64,000 bases of DNA, taken from Gigaspora margarita. Taxonomy: Eukaryota > Glomeromycota > Glomeromycetes > Diversisporales > Gigasporaceae. The DNA lies in contig WTPW01000199.1 in NCBI GenBank assembly GCA_009809945.1, forward strand, positions 205,352 to 269,351, in the 5' to 3' direction. The position numbers were made by a program, and so were the translations under genes. The notes beneath the pieces are model-generated. The model saw only the letters and a list, made by a program, of their open reading frames with translations, was not told the DNA's origin and ran no database searches. Shown piece after piece: positions 45,751-57,032 of this stretch (positions are counted from its first letter, which is position 1; every line of letters starts with the position of its first letter).

Positions 45751-46928
45751 AATAAGTAGCTGCGCAACTCAGTTGCGCGAAACCAGGAAATTATTGATCC
45801 AAGATTTATAACTAAGTGCAATATATATGCGTTTAGTGTTAATTTATACTATTAAGGGGAATACACTATTTATATAATCTTCCTTATTATAAATTGTTAA
45901 TCGATACTGCTTTTTTTATCGTAATATGTCTAAAATTTCACATNNNNNNNNNNNNNNNNNNNNNNNNNNNNNNNNNNNNNNNNNNNNNNNNNNNNNNNNN
46001 NNNNNNNNNNNNNNNNNNNNNNNNNNNNNNNNNNNNNNNNNNNNNNNNNNNNNNNNNNNNNNNNNNNNNNNNNNNNNNNNNNNNNNNNNNNNNNNNNNNN
46101 NNNNNNNNNNNNNNNNNNNNNNNNNNNNNNNNNNNNNNNNNNNNNNNNNNNNNNNNNNNNNNNNNNNNNNNNNNNNNNNNNNNNNNNNNNNNNNNNNNNN
46201 NNNNNNNNNNNNNNNNNNNNNNNNNNNNNNNNNNNNNNNNNNNNNNNNNNNNNNNNNNNNNNNNNNNNNNNNNNNNNNNNNNNNNNNNNNNNNNNNNNNN
46301 NNNNNNNNNNNNNNNNNNNNNNNNNNNNNNNNNNNNNNNNNNNNNNNNNNNNNNNNNNNNNNNNNNNNNNNNNNNNNNNNNNNNNNNNNNNNNNNNNNNN
46401 NNNNNNNNNNNNNNNNNNNNNNNNNNNNNNNNNNNNNNNNNNNNNNNNNNNNNNNNNNNNNNNNNNNNNNNNNNNNNNNNNNNNNNNNNNNNNNNNNNNN
46501 NNNNNNNNNNNNNNNNNNNNNNNNNNNNNNNNNNNNNNNNNNNNNNNNNNNNNNNNNNNNNNNNNNNNNNNNNNNNNNNNNNNNNNNNNNNNNNNNNNNN
46601 NNNNNNNNNNNNNNNNNNNNNNNNNNNNNNNNNNNNNNNNNNNNNNNNNNNNNNNNNNNNNNNNNNNNNNNNNNNNNNNNATGTGAAATTTTAGACATAT
46701 TACGATAAAAAAAATTAACAATTTATAATAAGGAAGATCATATAAATAGTGTATTCGAATCTTAATTAAGATTTACAATCTTTAATTTTGAAACCCCTTA
46801 ATAGTATAAATTAATACTAAACGCAATACATTGCACTTATTTATAATCTTGGATCAATAATTATTCTAATTTCTACTTTCCTGTTCCTGGTTTCGCGCAA
46901 CTACGTTGCGCAGCTACTTATTCCAGGA
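45751..46928. mobile_element. Foldback element inside the hAT
   Basis: AATAAGTAGCTGCGCAACT at left and its inverse at right, followed in both by GTTGCGCGAAACCAGGAA and then matching AT-rich arms up to the gap on each side. The right arm has an extra stretch (about 46755-46790). Its core lies in the unsequenced 737 bases. Confidence 0.75.
45944..46680. other. Scaffold gap (737 N) in a hairpin loop
   Basis: The bases either side are exact inverses (TCTAAAATTTCACAT / ATGTGAAATTTTAGA), so frames read across it are mirror artefacts. Confidence 0.98.
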
Positions 46929-47804
46929 ATAAAAAATTTTAGTAATGCATATAAATCTGCGGGCCGGGCTGGGTCAGGTATAGTTTTAAATAGGGCCCGG
47001 CCCGGTTTATTTCACGGGCTTTTTTTTCACGGGCCGGGCTCGGGCTTACAAATTATTTTTGGGCTGAGTTTCGGGTCGAAGCAGGCTCGGCCCGGCCCGG
47101 CCCGTCCCGCACCCTAATCACAGGTGCTAATTCATTCCCTTCTGAGACCTGAAATTCCTGTTTAACTTCTCTTGTTATAGAATTCGCAAGGACGGTAGCT
47201 TCGATATCTTTGAACCATTGTAGAACTTTCCCTCTATTGGATTTATTCTTTGATCGCATGTATTGGCTCTATGATATTAGTACATTTCCTTGTTCATTAA
47301 GGAGTTGTGACAAGAAAAGCAGATTGAGCGCCGCAAGAACTCTAGCATACTTGACTACTGCTTTGTCTTTGAGCAAACTGCGGATCGCTATGCCTGTACC
47401 ACATAACTTCCAGCTATCTTGTGATGCTCTAATAGAAATGTTGATTTCCTTTGCTCTCAGTACAACCAACATAGTTTGGTTAAATTTCCACAATTTTTCT
47501 AATATTTTTAGGTTACTATTATCATATAAACCAAAGTCCTCTACTAAGCCAGCTAATTTATGTCCTCGTTCAATTCTAATTTCTGTGATTTTGCTAATCT
47601 GACTTTTATCATTTAGATGATTGTGTACACTAGTTATTTGCTTATTCAACAACTCAGCCTCTAAAGCCCAGAAGTTTCCTATATTTTTATTTGTTACTAC
47701 ATAGTAGGTGTCGTGCTCTAGAGTTCTAGCTTGCCAGTTGCATATATCAATTTTGTATAAATTTTCAAAATACTATATAAAACTACATACCCTACCTTTA
47801 AAAG

Positions 47805-48010
47805 TTACCGTTTCTACCATTTCTATCATTTCTGCCATTTTTATTATTTCTACCATTTCTACCATTTCTACCATTTCTACTATTTCTACCATTTCTACTA
47901 TTTCTACTATTTCTACTATTTCTGCTATTTCTACTATTTCTACTATTTCTACTATTTTTACTATTTTTACCATTTCTACCATTTCTACCATTTCTACTAT
48001 TTCTACTTCT
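47805..48010. repeat. 9-bp minisatellite (ATTTCTACY)
   Basis: About 22 copies of a 9-base unit. Because 9 is a multiple of three, several frames stay open (ISTISTIST, VEMVEIVEI); these are not genes. Confidence 0.92.
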
Positions 48011-50402
48011 CATGATAAAAAAATATATAAACCCTAATTTTTTGCTCTCTTGTACAATAGACTCAAATTTTTTTCTTCTTCTCTCTAATTTAGAAATAGT
48101 TATCTATCTTAAATATTATATTATAAATAAATAAAATATAACTTTACCAAATAAATATTTTCTTGCTCTTTGATAAAAATATATACTGAACTGCTTTAGT
48201 AAAGTAACATTCCACTTGCAAACTGCTTTATATCTTCTCTGACCCTTATAAGATTCCTGTTACTGTGTGTTATGTTGCAGGTGTTATATTAAAAAGGCTA
48301 TAATGCCTGTAACATTTTGGTGCCTTCTGGCAGAATATATTAAAAATAATTGAAAATTATTAAAAACAGTTAGAAATTATTTTTTAACATAGTATTCTTC
48401 TTTAGAAGTAGAATATCAAAAGAATATTATTTTGAAAAAGAGGCAAAATAAAGGATTCTCAAATCAAAAGCAGCAACAACAAGAGAAACAACAACATTAC
48501 CAACAATGAAATAGAATAGTGAAGTTTATTCAGATCTTTTAACAGAAAACAGCAATTATTTTTACTTGAAATATGAACTCTTATAATTGAACTTTGCAGC
48601 TTAATAGCTAAACATCTTGTTTAAGTAAATTAATCCTTTTTTTAATTTCTTGAAAATTATTACTTGAACTCTTCTTTTTGGGATAACTGGTTTTGAAATT
48701 ATTCTAAATTAGAATAATAATAGACATTTTATTTTTATCTTCTATAGATTTAGTAGTTTATTTTAGATATAGAATTTTTGAAAACAAATTATTTTTGGAT
48801 CCATCTCTGGTTAAGCTAAGGAAAAGGCTTAGAATATTATATTATGTTTGTTAAAAAGAGAGTCAATTCTAACTGAATTAAGGCAGGAAATGCTCAAATA
48901 AATTACTATAGTGACCCAATTTTTTTATTTATTTAATTTTAACTTTATTTATTATTCTTACATTAATTAAATCTAATACATTTCCCTGATCTGATTCTAC
49001 TTACAATCAAAAAACCTACTCCTTCAAAACCTCCTAACTATTCAACCCCAAATCCTACCTATAATTTCTGATTTCTCCTTAACCATAAGACCAATTCCTT
49101 CAAAAGACCTTCATTTTTTACCCAATTCCTAAATCACAAATCTAATCTTAAAACTCATTAACTAACAATCTCAAAATCCATCTTTAAAAATCTGAATTTT
49201 ACTCTAATCCTTTTTTTTAATAACATACCAGATTCTGATTTTACTTGAATTTTGAAACTACTGCATCCCAGATTTGAAAAATTTGAAATTCAGCAAGATT
49301 TTGAAACCTCGATACCAAATCTAAATACCCACAGTTCAGACTTGCCAAAATCCTAATTCTATACCCTTGATTTAGAAAATTAACTCGTCCAAAATTTTAC
49401 TTTCTAAAGATCCCATCTTCCAATCTATTTGCCAATTACTATTTTTTAGCAAGAATAGTTATAGTGTTATGCTTTATACACTTTATTGTATTGACAACTT
49501 ATAGTTATCAATTAACAACTGTGAAATTGGTAGAAATGTCAACTGAAACTAGATTAACTTTGTAGTTATAATTTATAATGACTTGCACAAAAATGTGCTG
49601 AATCCTAACTGGTACTTTGTATATAGCATGATAAAAATTATATAAAATCTGATACTAAAACTTAAATAAAATAAATATAAAATCTATTTATCAAATGAGG
49701 CCATTTATTCATTTCTAATTATTTTTCATATTTTGCAGAAATTGGAATAAAAGAAATGAGCATTTGACTAGAAATGATAGCAGAAATAATTTTTAGTTGA
49801 AGACAAATAATTCATATTTAAAAAATTAAATTAAATTTTGAGTCCTTTTCTTTGGCAAAATTCATTATTATTCAAGTGAAAGTATTTATTTATTCTAATT
49901 ATTTTTCATATCTTGTCAAAGACAAAAAGTATATAAATAAATATAAACATAAAAAACTTTTTACTTTGATTTCATTTATCATAATTCTTTATACATTCTT
50001 GACAGAGATTAATAATATTTTGGTTGCTTGGAATCCTAACCTGAGACCCATTTTTAACTAGTTGACAAAATATTTAATTTTTTTAATAGCAGCATCTGCT
50101 CAAGTAATATTTTTTTTATAACAGTCTAATTTATATTCAATTCCTTTTTTACATTACTTGTTAAGGATAAATAGTATTCAATTATATCATCAGTAGTATG
50201 GATTACCACTTTCTAAACAAAAAGAATACATAATAACCACATCCTCATGATTCATTTGTTTTTGTTTTCCTGTACTAAAGATATAATATAAACATTAATT
50301 TATAATAATATAAAAATTTGTTAATAGCATATTATTTATACTAGCAAAAGCAGTTTGCAATAAATTAAATTATTTAATTTTTTATGATCACTTTGGAATT
50401 GA
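48011..50402. other. Gene-free CpG-poor stretch
   Basis: No supported gene. 48960-49440 has a slightly higher C content but no usable frame. The frame at 49852-50061 is compositional. Confidence 0.45.
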
Positions 50403-50460
50403 AGCACTATGCAAGAACACTATGCTAACTTTATTAAATCTACTTACATTGGACATCTTC
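50395..50460 (+). pseudogene. Relic of an LRR unit (family of 1907-4813)
   Basis: The frame reads FGIEALCKNTMLTLLNL, matching the LRR consensus FGS..GKALADALCKNTTLTSLNL; the DNA GCACTATGCAAGAACACTAT matches the 84-bp unit with few changes, two of them at former CG sites. Only about 50 bases survive. Confidence 0.5.
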
Positions 50461-50978
50461 CCAAATTATTTAATTTGGTTTGTAAGTCTAAAGGTTATGT
50501 TCTACTGCACAATACAGTATGCTGTCATTTCAAAAACCCTATAAAATTACAATATGCATAAATAAGCAAATTATATAAAAAAACATTGAATTAATATAAT
50601 CTACCTATTCATGAAACAGTTTTCCTGATTTTATCATTAATTTCATAATGCACTAGCCCTTCACAGATGCATTTTGGCAAAAGCTCACACCTCAGTACAT
50701 CTAACAATCTACTTTTTATACCAGGTATTTGTAAACTAGAAAAAATCAAGCAAAATAATTGCATACTTTTGAAGCCAAATTACTTTATATAAAACAGCTT
50801 ATTTTTTATATTTTTTATATTTTTATTTATAAAAATTTCAGCTACAGGTTTGTCTTAAAAAGCATTGTGTATTGAAACTAAGGTGACAGTTAAAATTTTC
50901 AAAAATATAAATTCATTGATTTGTATAATTTATAAAAATTATATGTTAAATTTTGATATAACAAATCATGTAACTGGT

Positions 50979-51278
50979 ATAGATTATCACACATATGAAA
51001 AAGTAATGCAATTCTTTACAACAACAAGTTATGTGCCTGTTAATACACTAAGAGTTTGTTTATTTTCTTTTTATATTTCAGTTAATTTAGTACTTTAGTA
51101 TTGTTATTCTAAAATAATAATAGGTAATTTAATTTTTGATTCAGTTGTATTAAATGGATTTATGTCTATTCTGTTTAGTATAATAATGAGAACTGCTTCT
51201 AATTTAATAATTTTTGTTAGAACTTTGGTTTATTTTAATTAGTTGGTTTTCTATTAATTTAGGGTTTCATGGTATAAA
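50979..51278 (+). repeat. Dispersed repeat, CpG-decayed partner of 26242-26538
   Basis: Aligned along its length with the 26-kb copy. Most CG positions of that copy read TG or CA here. No coding function visible; the frame at 50865-51098 is not supported. Confidence 0.75.
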
Positions 51279-52162
51279 AGAATTATGATTAAGAATATAA
51301 ATAAGTTTTTTATATTTTAGTGTTCTTCAGTTTTGTTTTTTGGTTATTAAGTAATTTTTAAGGGTATCTTTTGGTAGTTAGAGTTATCAGAAAGATGAGT
51401 AAGGAGTTGAAATATGTTATAATATTTTATTGAAGGGGATAGGTCTGAGCCTAAAGATTGGAAGTGTTTGGTTATAAAATTAAAGAATTATTGTATTGTG
51501 CAGTATGTAGTAAATAATGAGCATATCAATCTGCTTAAACCCTTTTAATTTTAGCTTTGTTACTGATATCCAATTGAACTTTGTATTTGGTTCTAGCATA
51601 GCAATTATCTTTGTTGCATTACTTGTAGTTGATTAAATAGTTCAAGTGAAGCATTCAAGTTTTGGTTTCATTATGTATTTATATAAACAGAATAAGATAG
51701 CTATTAATTGGTATATGGTCATTTTTCTGTATTTTAGTATAGTAAATTTCAAAGCTTTTGTCTTATTTTAGTTTATTCCATTTTTAATTTAATTTTTTTT
51801 CTTTTGTGATTGTGATGTGTTATATTGGCAATAGATAGTATGTTTATCTATTTATTTAAATCATAGTAGGAAGAACAAATTTGGGAAAATTAAAAAGGTA
51901 AATGTTTATATAGCATTGAAGTTTATTTCAAATAATTATATATATTTGTTGATTGGTAATTAGGATAATGTCTATTATAATATGTTGTGAGAAATTTATT
52001 TTAAAAAACTTACATCCATTGTAAGAATATATAGTACATAAAGTTATGATAGTTTATATTGGCTTATTATAATGCTTTTTAGAGTAGCTGTAAAAATTCT
52101 ATTATGGAGCCTGTTATCTGTTCAGTATTTGTAATATAGTATGCAATTAATGTTAAATGCAC
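51279..52162. other. Intergenic, no gene
   Basis: AT-rich, CpG-poor, nothing recognised. Confidence 0.45.
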
Positions 52163-52640
52163 ATTAAGGGTAGAGAGTACTATTTTAAAATTATATATAA
52201 TCTTAATGGTAAATTTTTTTATATTAAGTAAATAATTTTAATACTTAAGACAAGTTTGTAGAGCAGGTTTTCTAATTCAATGATAGTAAAATTATTAAAA
52301 TTGGGTAAAACTCAGTGAAAAATATATTTTTTAAGATTGGAAATTAAAATTTAGTAATAAAACTAACTTATAAATTTATGTAAATTGACCAATCAGAATT
52401 AGCGATTTTGTGCAACCCAAAAAAATTTGGACTAATCCAGAAAAACTTTATGATATATACATCAATATTTTTTAAAATATAATAATAGTTTAAAATTTTA
52501 CCATAATAGATAAATTGTTTTATAAAAATTAATTGTAATTTAAAAAAAGTTTATTAGTAGCATATATCAGTTTTATATGAAATTTTCAAAATACTTTATA
52601 AAACTATGTAAAAATGGTCTATGTACCCTCTACCCTTAAT
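52163..52640. mobile_element. TIR element, 478 bp, uninterrupted copy
   Basis: Begins ATTAAGGGTAGAGAGTAC and ends GTACCCTCTACCCTTAAT. Reference copy for the interrupted element at 42677-47800. AAATGCACATT occurs just left of it and again about 7 bases right of it, a possible long target duplication. No coding capacity. Confidence 0.8.
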
Positions 52641-52759
52641 ATTTTGCAAATGCACATTTCCTCAAAAATTTTCTATAAAATTCTGGCACACAATTATTCT
52701 ATAAAGTATTATATAGTAATTAACTTACCTCAAAGATAATTATAATTATTATACCATGA

Positions 52760-54312
52760 GTTACTATAATATAGAATTTTATTAATAAAATTCTATAAAA
52801 TCTTATAATTCATAAATTTTACTAATTAATTTTAACTTATACACTAAGTAAACTTATTCAGCACCTAAAAATATATAAAATTGGAAGTTTTTTTATTTTT
52901 TTGAAATTTGGAATTTTTAAAAAAATATATTTGACAAACATAAAAATTAAAAGCAAAATAATAAAAAGTTCTCTAATTTGTTTAAAAATTTGGTAGAACA
53001 TGCATTTCAATTCCTGAACATATTTACAGAGAATAAATGCATAATTTTGAATTGTTAATAAAAAAAGACAAATTTAAGCATCTTTTTTCCAAATTTCAAG
53101 CAAAATAAAAAAAGTTTGATATATTTTTAGGTGCTGAACAAGTCCACTTAATGCATTAAATTAGAATTAATTGGAGAAATATTGTAAATCATAAGATTTT
53201 ATAGAATTTATTAATAGAATCCATGAAATCTTATAATTTACAAATTTTTATTAATTAATTCTAACTTTATGCACTACATAAACTTGTTCAGCACCTAAAA
53301 ATACATCAAATCTGAAGAATTTTTTATTTTACTTGAAATTTGGAGAATAAATGCATTATTTTGGATTTTTGATCAAAAAAGCCAAATTTAAGTATGTTTT
53401 CTCCAAATTTCAATTACTATAAAATCTTGAAATAATAGGCATGGGCATTATTTCAAATCTTGGTCTGAATTAAGCTTGATTTGGGTTAAAAATTATAATT
53501 TTATTCCTGTGCATTATTTTGAGTTTTTATGGTAAAATAAAAACAAAACTACCAATTTAATGTATATTTAGGTTCAAAACAAGTTTACTTAGTGCATTAA
53601 GTTATAAATAATTAGTAAAATTTTGTGAATCATAAGATTTTTTATATAATTTTATTAATAAAATTCTATAAAATCTTATGATCCACAACATTTTAATAAC
53701 TAATTCTAACTTGACGCACTAAGTAAACTTGTTTAGAACCTAAAAATGCATTTTGATCAAAAATTCAAAATTATGCATCTATTCTCCAAATTTAAGTAAA
53801 ATAAAAAACTTCCAATTTGATGTATTTTTAGGTGCTGAACAAGTTTACTTAGTGCATAAAGTTAGAATTAATTAGTGAAATATAGTGAATTTTAAGATTT
53901 AATAGAATTCTATTAAAAAATTCTTTAAAATCTTATTATTCACAATATTTCACTAATTAATTCTAATTTAATGCACTAATTAAACTTGTTCAGCACCTAA
54001 AAATATATTAATTAGCAAAATATTTATATTTACTTGAAATTTGGAGAAAAGTTGTTTAAATTTAACAAAAATCCAAAATTATGCATCTATTCTCCAAATT
54101 TCAAGATAAATAAAAAAATACTTCCAATTTGATTTTTTAGGTGCTGAACAAGTTTACTTAGTGCATAAAGTTAGAATTTACTAAATTTGTGAATTATAAG
54201 ATTTTATAGAATTCTATTAATAAAATTCTATAAAATCCTATGATTTACAATATTTTATCAATTAATTCTAACTAATGCACTAAGTAAACTTGTTCAGTAC
54301 CAAAAATACATA
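52760..54312. repeat. Tandem array of large palindromes
   Basis: A palindrome of about 180 bases recurs four times plus a leading half. Each has a left arm TTTTTAGGTGCTGAACAAGT..TTACTTAGTGCA..AAGTTAGAATTAATTAGT and the inverse right arm. Left arms start near 53121, 53558, 53821 and 54133; right arms end near 52870, 53307, 53745, 54005 and 54312. Spacers hold a second inverted motif (AAATTTGGAGAATAAATGCA and inverse). No coding frame. Confidence 0.75.
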
Positions 54313-54728
54313 TAATATATTCAGACTCAGACTAGTCTGCATACTTTGGACCAGACCTGGACTGGATTCATTATTTAGTCTAAGTCTGTAAAACTAGTAA
54401 AATTTAGAGTCTGATCCCAGACCAGACCCAGACTGGACTAGAAGCAATAACAGTAAGTAAATTCTAATTTATTATATTTTTTATTTTTACTTACAATATA
54501 TCTATATATTATAATTATATATATATATATATATATATAAATTTTTAAAGGTTATATACTAATAATGCTTATTATTATTATTATAAAAATTTTAATTTCT
54601 TGTGACCTATAGCACACCTCCTACAATTAATTAATATTTGGGAAATTTCAAATTTTCAAAAAAGTTAAAGAACTTTAATTTCCAAAAACAAGTATCAAGC
54701 CAACCAAAATATATTCTAGTATCACACT
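54313..54728. repeat. CAGACT/AGTCTG-rich block and AT microsatellite
   Basis: 54315-54440 is full of AGTCTG, CCAGAC and CTGGACT words in both orientations, as in hAT subterminal regions. 54505-54540 is an (AT)n run. No gene. Confidence 0.5.
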
Positions 54729-54848
54729 TAGAGGTGCAGGCGAATCGTCCCAATGATATCCCAATGCATTACGGCTTAAGCCGTAATTAGCTAAACTTAT
54801 GCCATAACTAGTTACGGCAATCATTGGGATGATTCGCCTGAACCACTA
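54729..54848. mobile_element. Miniature hAT-type foldback, 120 bp
   Basis: TAGAGGTGCAGGCGAATCGT at left and the inverse of TAGTGGTTCAGGCGAATCAT at right, then CCCAATGAT in both. Perfect 8-bp duplication ATCACACT at 54721-54728 and 54849-54856. A small inner palindrome ACGGCTTAAGCCGT lies at 54771-54784. Confidence 0.88.
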
Positions 54849-55004
54849 ATCACACTATACACTGACAATTATTTCTAAGTGCGAACTAATTTTAGGATCA
54901 CTAATAATTTATTATTTAAGTTTATTTCTTTGATATAAATAAACATTTTATGCATCTTAATTGATTGGTTATAAAGATTTAACCTCTGATGTATTTCTGA
55001 TATA

Positions 55005-55188
55005 CAGTCAACACTATTTATACCAAACCTCTAAATAACGAACTCTAGATATGCTGAACTAAAGTTTAGAATTTTATAATAGTTCAGTATAAAAAGAGTT
55101 ATGGTTTCTTAAGAAAACATAGTAATTTTATATAGCGAACTCTTTTTAATAGCCAGAACCAACAGTTCGTTATAGAAAGAGTTGACTG
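55005..55188. mobile_element. Pogo/Tc1-like MITE, 184 bp
   Basis: CAGTCAACACTATTTATACC at left; the inverse of the right end is CAGTCAACTCTTTCTATAAC, then GAAC. TA on both sides (55003-04, 55189-90). CAGTCAACTCT..TATAACGAAC ends are typical of pogo-like elements. No coding capacity. Confidence 0.8.
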
Positions 55189-55634
55189 TATTTTGAATCA
55201 TTGATTAAGTTACTTGAAAATACTCTTGTATAATGGAACAAACTTGGTAGATTAATTTTTTTGTAAGATTTAACAATAGATATATGGTAGTATTTATACT
55301 TTCTTATTACTTTAATATTTCTAAATGCATAAAAATCCATAGTAAATAATATTTATTTGATCATTATATTTTTTTAAAATATTGTTCATATTAATAATCT
55401 ATATAATACATAATTTATTATTTTGTCAAATGATAATCTATTTTAATTTATTATTTCTTATTTCTGAACATAATTCGAAATTATAAAGTCCCAATAGCAA
55501 ATTTTCTCTAGAATTTACCCTTTGAAACACAACACATTTCTTATTGTATAGTCATCATTTAACAATGGTCTTGATACCTAGTAATTAAATTAATGACAAA
55601 AACCCACCAAATTTTTTGCTTTAAACAATCATAT

Positions 55635-56450
55635 TGTAACGATTGCTTTTATTTTTATTTTTTTATGTTGTAAATATTTTTAAATCATGTATACAAATAA
55701 CGTAATGGGCTTGGTGGCTTAGAATTAGAAAATCGCGAAGACGCGATTATTGTCACGAATACGCGACTGCTACAATCCCGCAAACATTCCGCCACTTGCA
55801 CATACGTAAAATTTGTCGTAAGTTCGTTACAATCATCGCGAATACGTTATAAATTCCATGAATACGTGACAGCTCTTAAAATGTATTTAAAGGACCTTCC
55901 AATTCAATAAAGCAAAGATAAGTTTGACATCCCCTTTTCAAAAATAATAAGCTTTCTGTCCAATTTAATAAGTTTCATGTTCAATTTAAAAATGCAATAA
56001 TAATAAAAGTAAAACCCTTATCTTTTGAATTCGACTTTAACCTTAATAAACCTTGCGAGACTCAATTCGACGGACTGAATTGACTTGTAACTTCGTATTG
56101 GATTATTATAACTCGAATTCTGTGTAATGAGTTTTGTTAATTCTTTTAAATTGTTCACGTGATTCTGACCTTGTTTGAACTTCGTGTCAAAATTACCTTC
56201 GATTCCATCTGTCATCAACCCAAATCACCGCCGATACTGCTAATTATATCACCACATTGATATCAATGTTATCAGTACTACCCATCATCCAGTGTCACTT
56301 TATAACCCAGTATCATTTCGTTTAACACTCTGTTATTATATAAACTCTCCCTTTTATTGTTGCTTTATTCCTTCATCCCGTAATCGGTTGGAGTTTCAAT
56401 TGGCACTATTGTCTATATTGTTTTATTGCTCTCCCAATTCAACTATTACA
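55635..56450 (+). repeat. LTR-like dispersed repeat (candidate solo LTR)
   Basis: Starts TGTAACGATTGC, ends CTATTACA (TG..CA form), and is flanked by ATAT. Shares several hundred bases with 62785-63509, including GACTCAATTCGACGGACTGA and CCCGTAATCGGTTGGA. No internal coding region adjoins it. Fossil; family not determined. Confidence 0.4.
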
Positions 56451-56555
56451 ATATTAACAAATTTTTATATAATTCTAATATCTTTTATTTTTTTAACTTA
56501 TATTTCAAATTGATAATAACTTAATAGGCAATTGATAAAATAAATAAGGAGTTTG

Positions 56556-56905
56556 CTATTTATCACCACTGGTGATCATCACCGGTAATCAATTTGCCAA
56601 TTAAAATTCAGGATCAGGTGTAACATGTAGATCAATTTTTGTGTAACAAAAACAAAGAATTTTTTAAAATATTGCTAAAATTGCTTCTAACCTAAAATTT
56701 TGTCTATGAAACTACTTTTTTTTATGCAAAAAAAAAATTCCTTGCTAAATTTTACTATATACAAAGCCCTATTCTAATCTCTAACCTTTACCCTTACCCT
56801 AATATTAAAGAGATTTATTTTTATTTAATACAAACTGTTTGTTTTGTTTATTTTGTTTATGCATTGTAGATCATACCGGTGATGATCACCACAGGTAATA
56901 TGTAG
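56556..56905. mobile_element. MITE, 350 bp, relative of 35306-35653
   Basis: Inverted ends around CACCACTGGTGATCATCACCGGTA; the inverse of the right end reads ACCTGTGGTGATCATCACCGGTA with small changes. The core (AAAATTTTGTCTATGAAACTA, CCCTTACCCTAAT) is the inverse of that in the 35306 element. Confidence 0.65.
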
Positions 56906-57032
56906 TAATTTTTAATAAATAAAACAAAAAATTATGAAAAATAAAAAATGAAATTTATAATTTATAAATAATAATTTGATATAAAAAATATTGCTTAATG
57001 TTAGTGAACAAACTTTGAATACTAATTTTTTA

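Larger units (their letters stand above)
45504..47116. mobile_element. GC-rich hAT element with nested foldback
   Basis: Ends TAGGGTGCGGGACGGGC and its exact inverse. Perfect 8-bp duplication ATCACAGG at 45496-45503 and 47117-47124. The outer 250 and 190 bases are packed with GGGC/GCCCG words (subterminal repeats), the most GC-rich DNA in the window. No transposase. The interior is a second, AT-rich foldback element with a gap. Confidence 0.92.
44940..47652 (-). pseudogene. LINE coding remnant upstream of RNase H, split by hAT
   Basis: Minus-strand segments 47652-47269 (LVEDFGLYDNSNLKILEKLW.., RSLLKDKAVVKYARVLAALN), 47259-47125 and 45452-44940 (ERKVLLEKWPDINKEGARIR..) are successive parts of the linker between RT and RNase H in such elements. 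At least one frameshift and the hAT insertion break the frame. Confidence 0.6.
43386..47735 (-). mobile_element. 5'-truncated LINE, about 2.7 kb plus inserted hAT
   Basis: 12-bp duplication AGTTGCATATAT at 43374-43385 and 47736-47747, with the poly-A tail on the minus strand at 43395-43400. Codes for RNase H and the region between RT and RNase H. The RT core is absent, as expected for 5' truncation. It is a different family from the LINE at 28522. hAT element 45504-47116 splits it. Confidence 0.85.
42677..47800. mobile_element. TIR element interrupted by a SINE-like copy and a LINE
   Basis: Begins ATTAAGGGTAGGGGGTACTA and ends near 47800 with a decayed inverse. Its pieces (42677-42995, 43236-43385, 47736-47800) line up in order with the uninterrupted 478-bp copy at 52163-52640. 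Each interruption has its own target-site duplication. Superfamily not determined. Confidence 0.75.

Noticed and set aside
45894-46721. 260-codon ORFs on both strands
   Set aside because: Almost entirely N, with mirror-image ends from a hairpin.
47708-48037. ORFs rich in ISTIST / VEMVEI
   Set aside because: Translation of a 9-bp minisatellite; open in several frames on both strands for that reason.
52760-54312. CRISPR array
   Set aside because: Repeats are 180-bp palindromes with related spacers in a eukaryotic context, and no cas genes are present.
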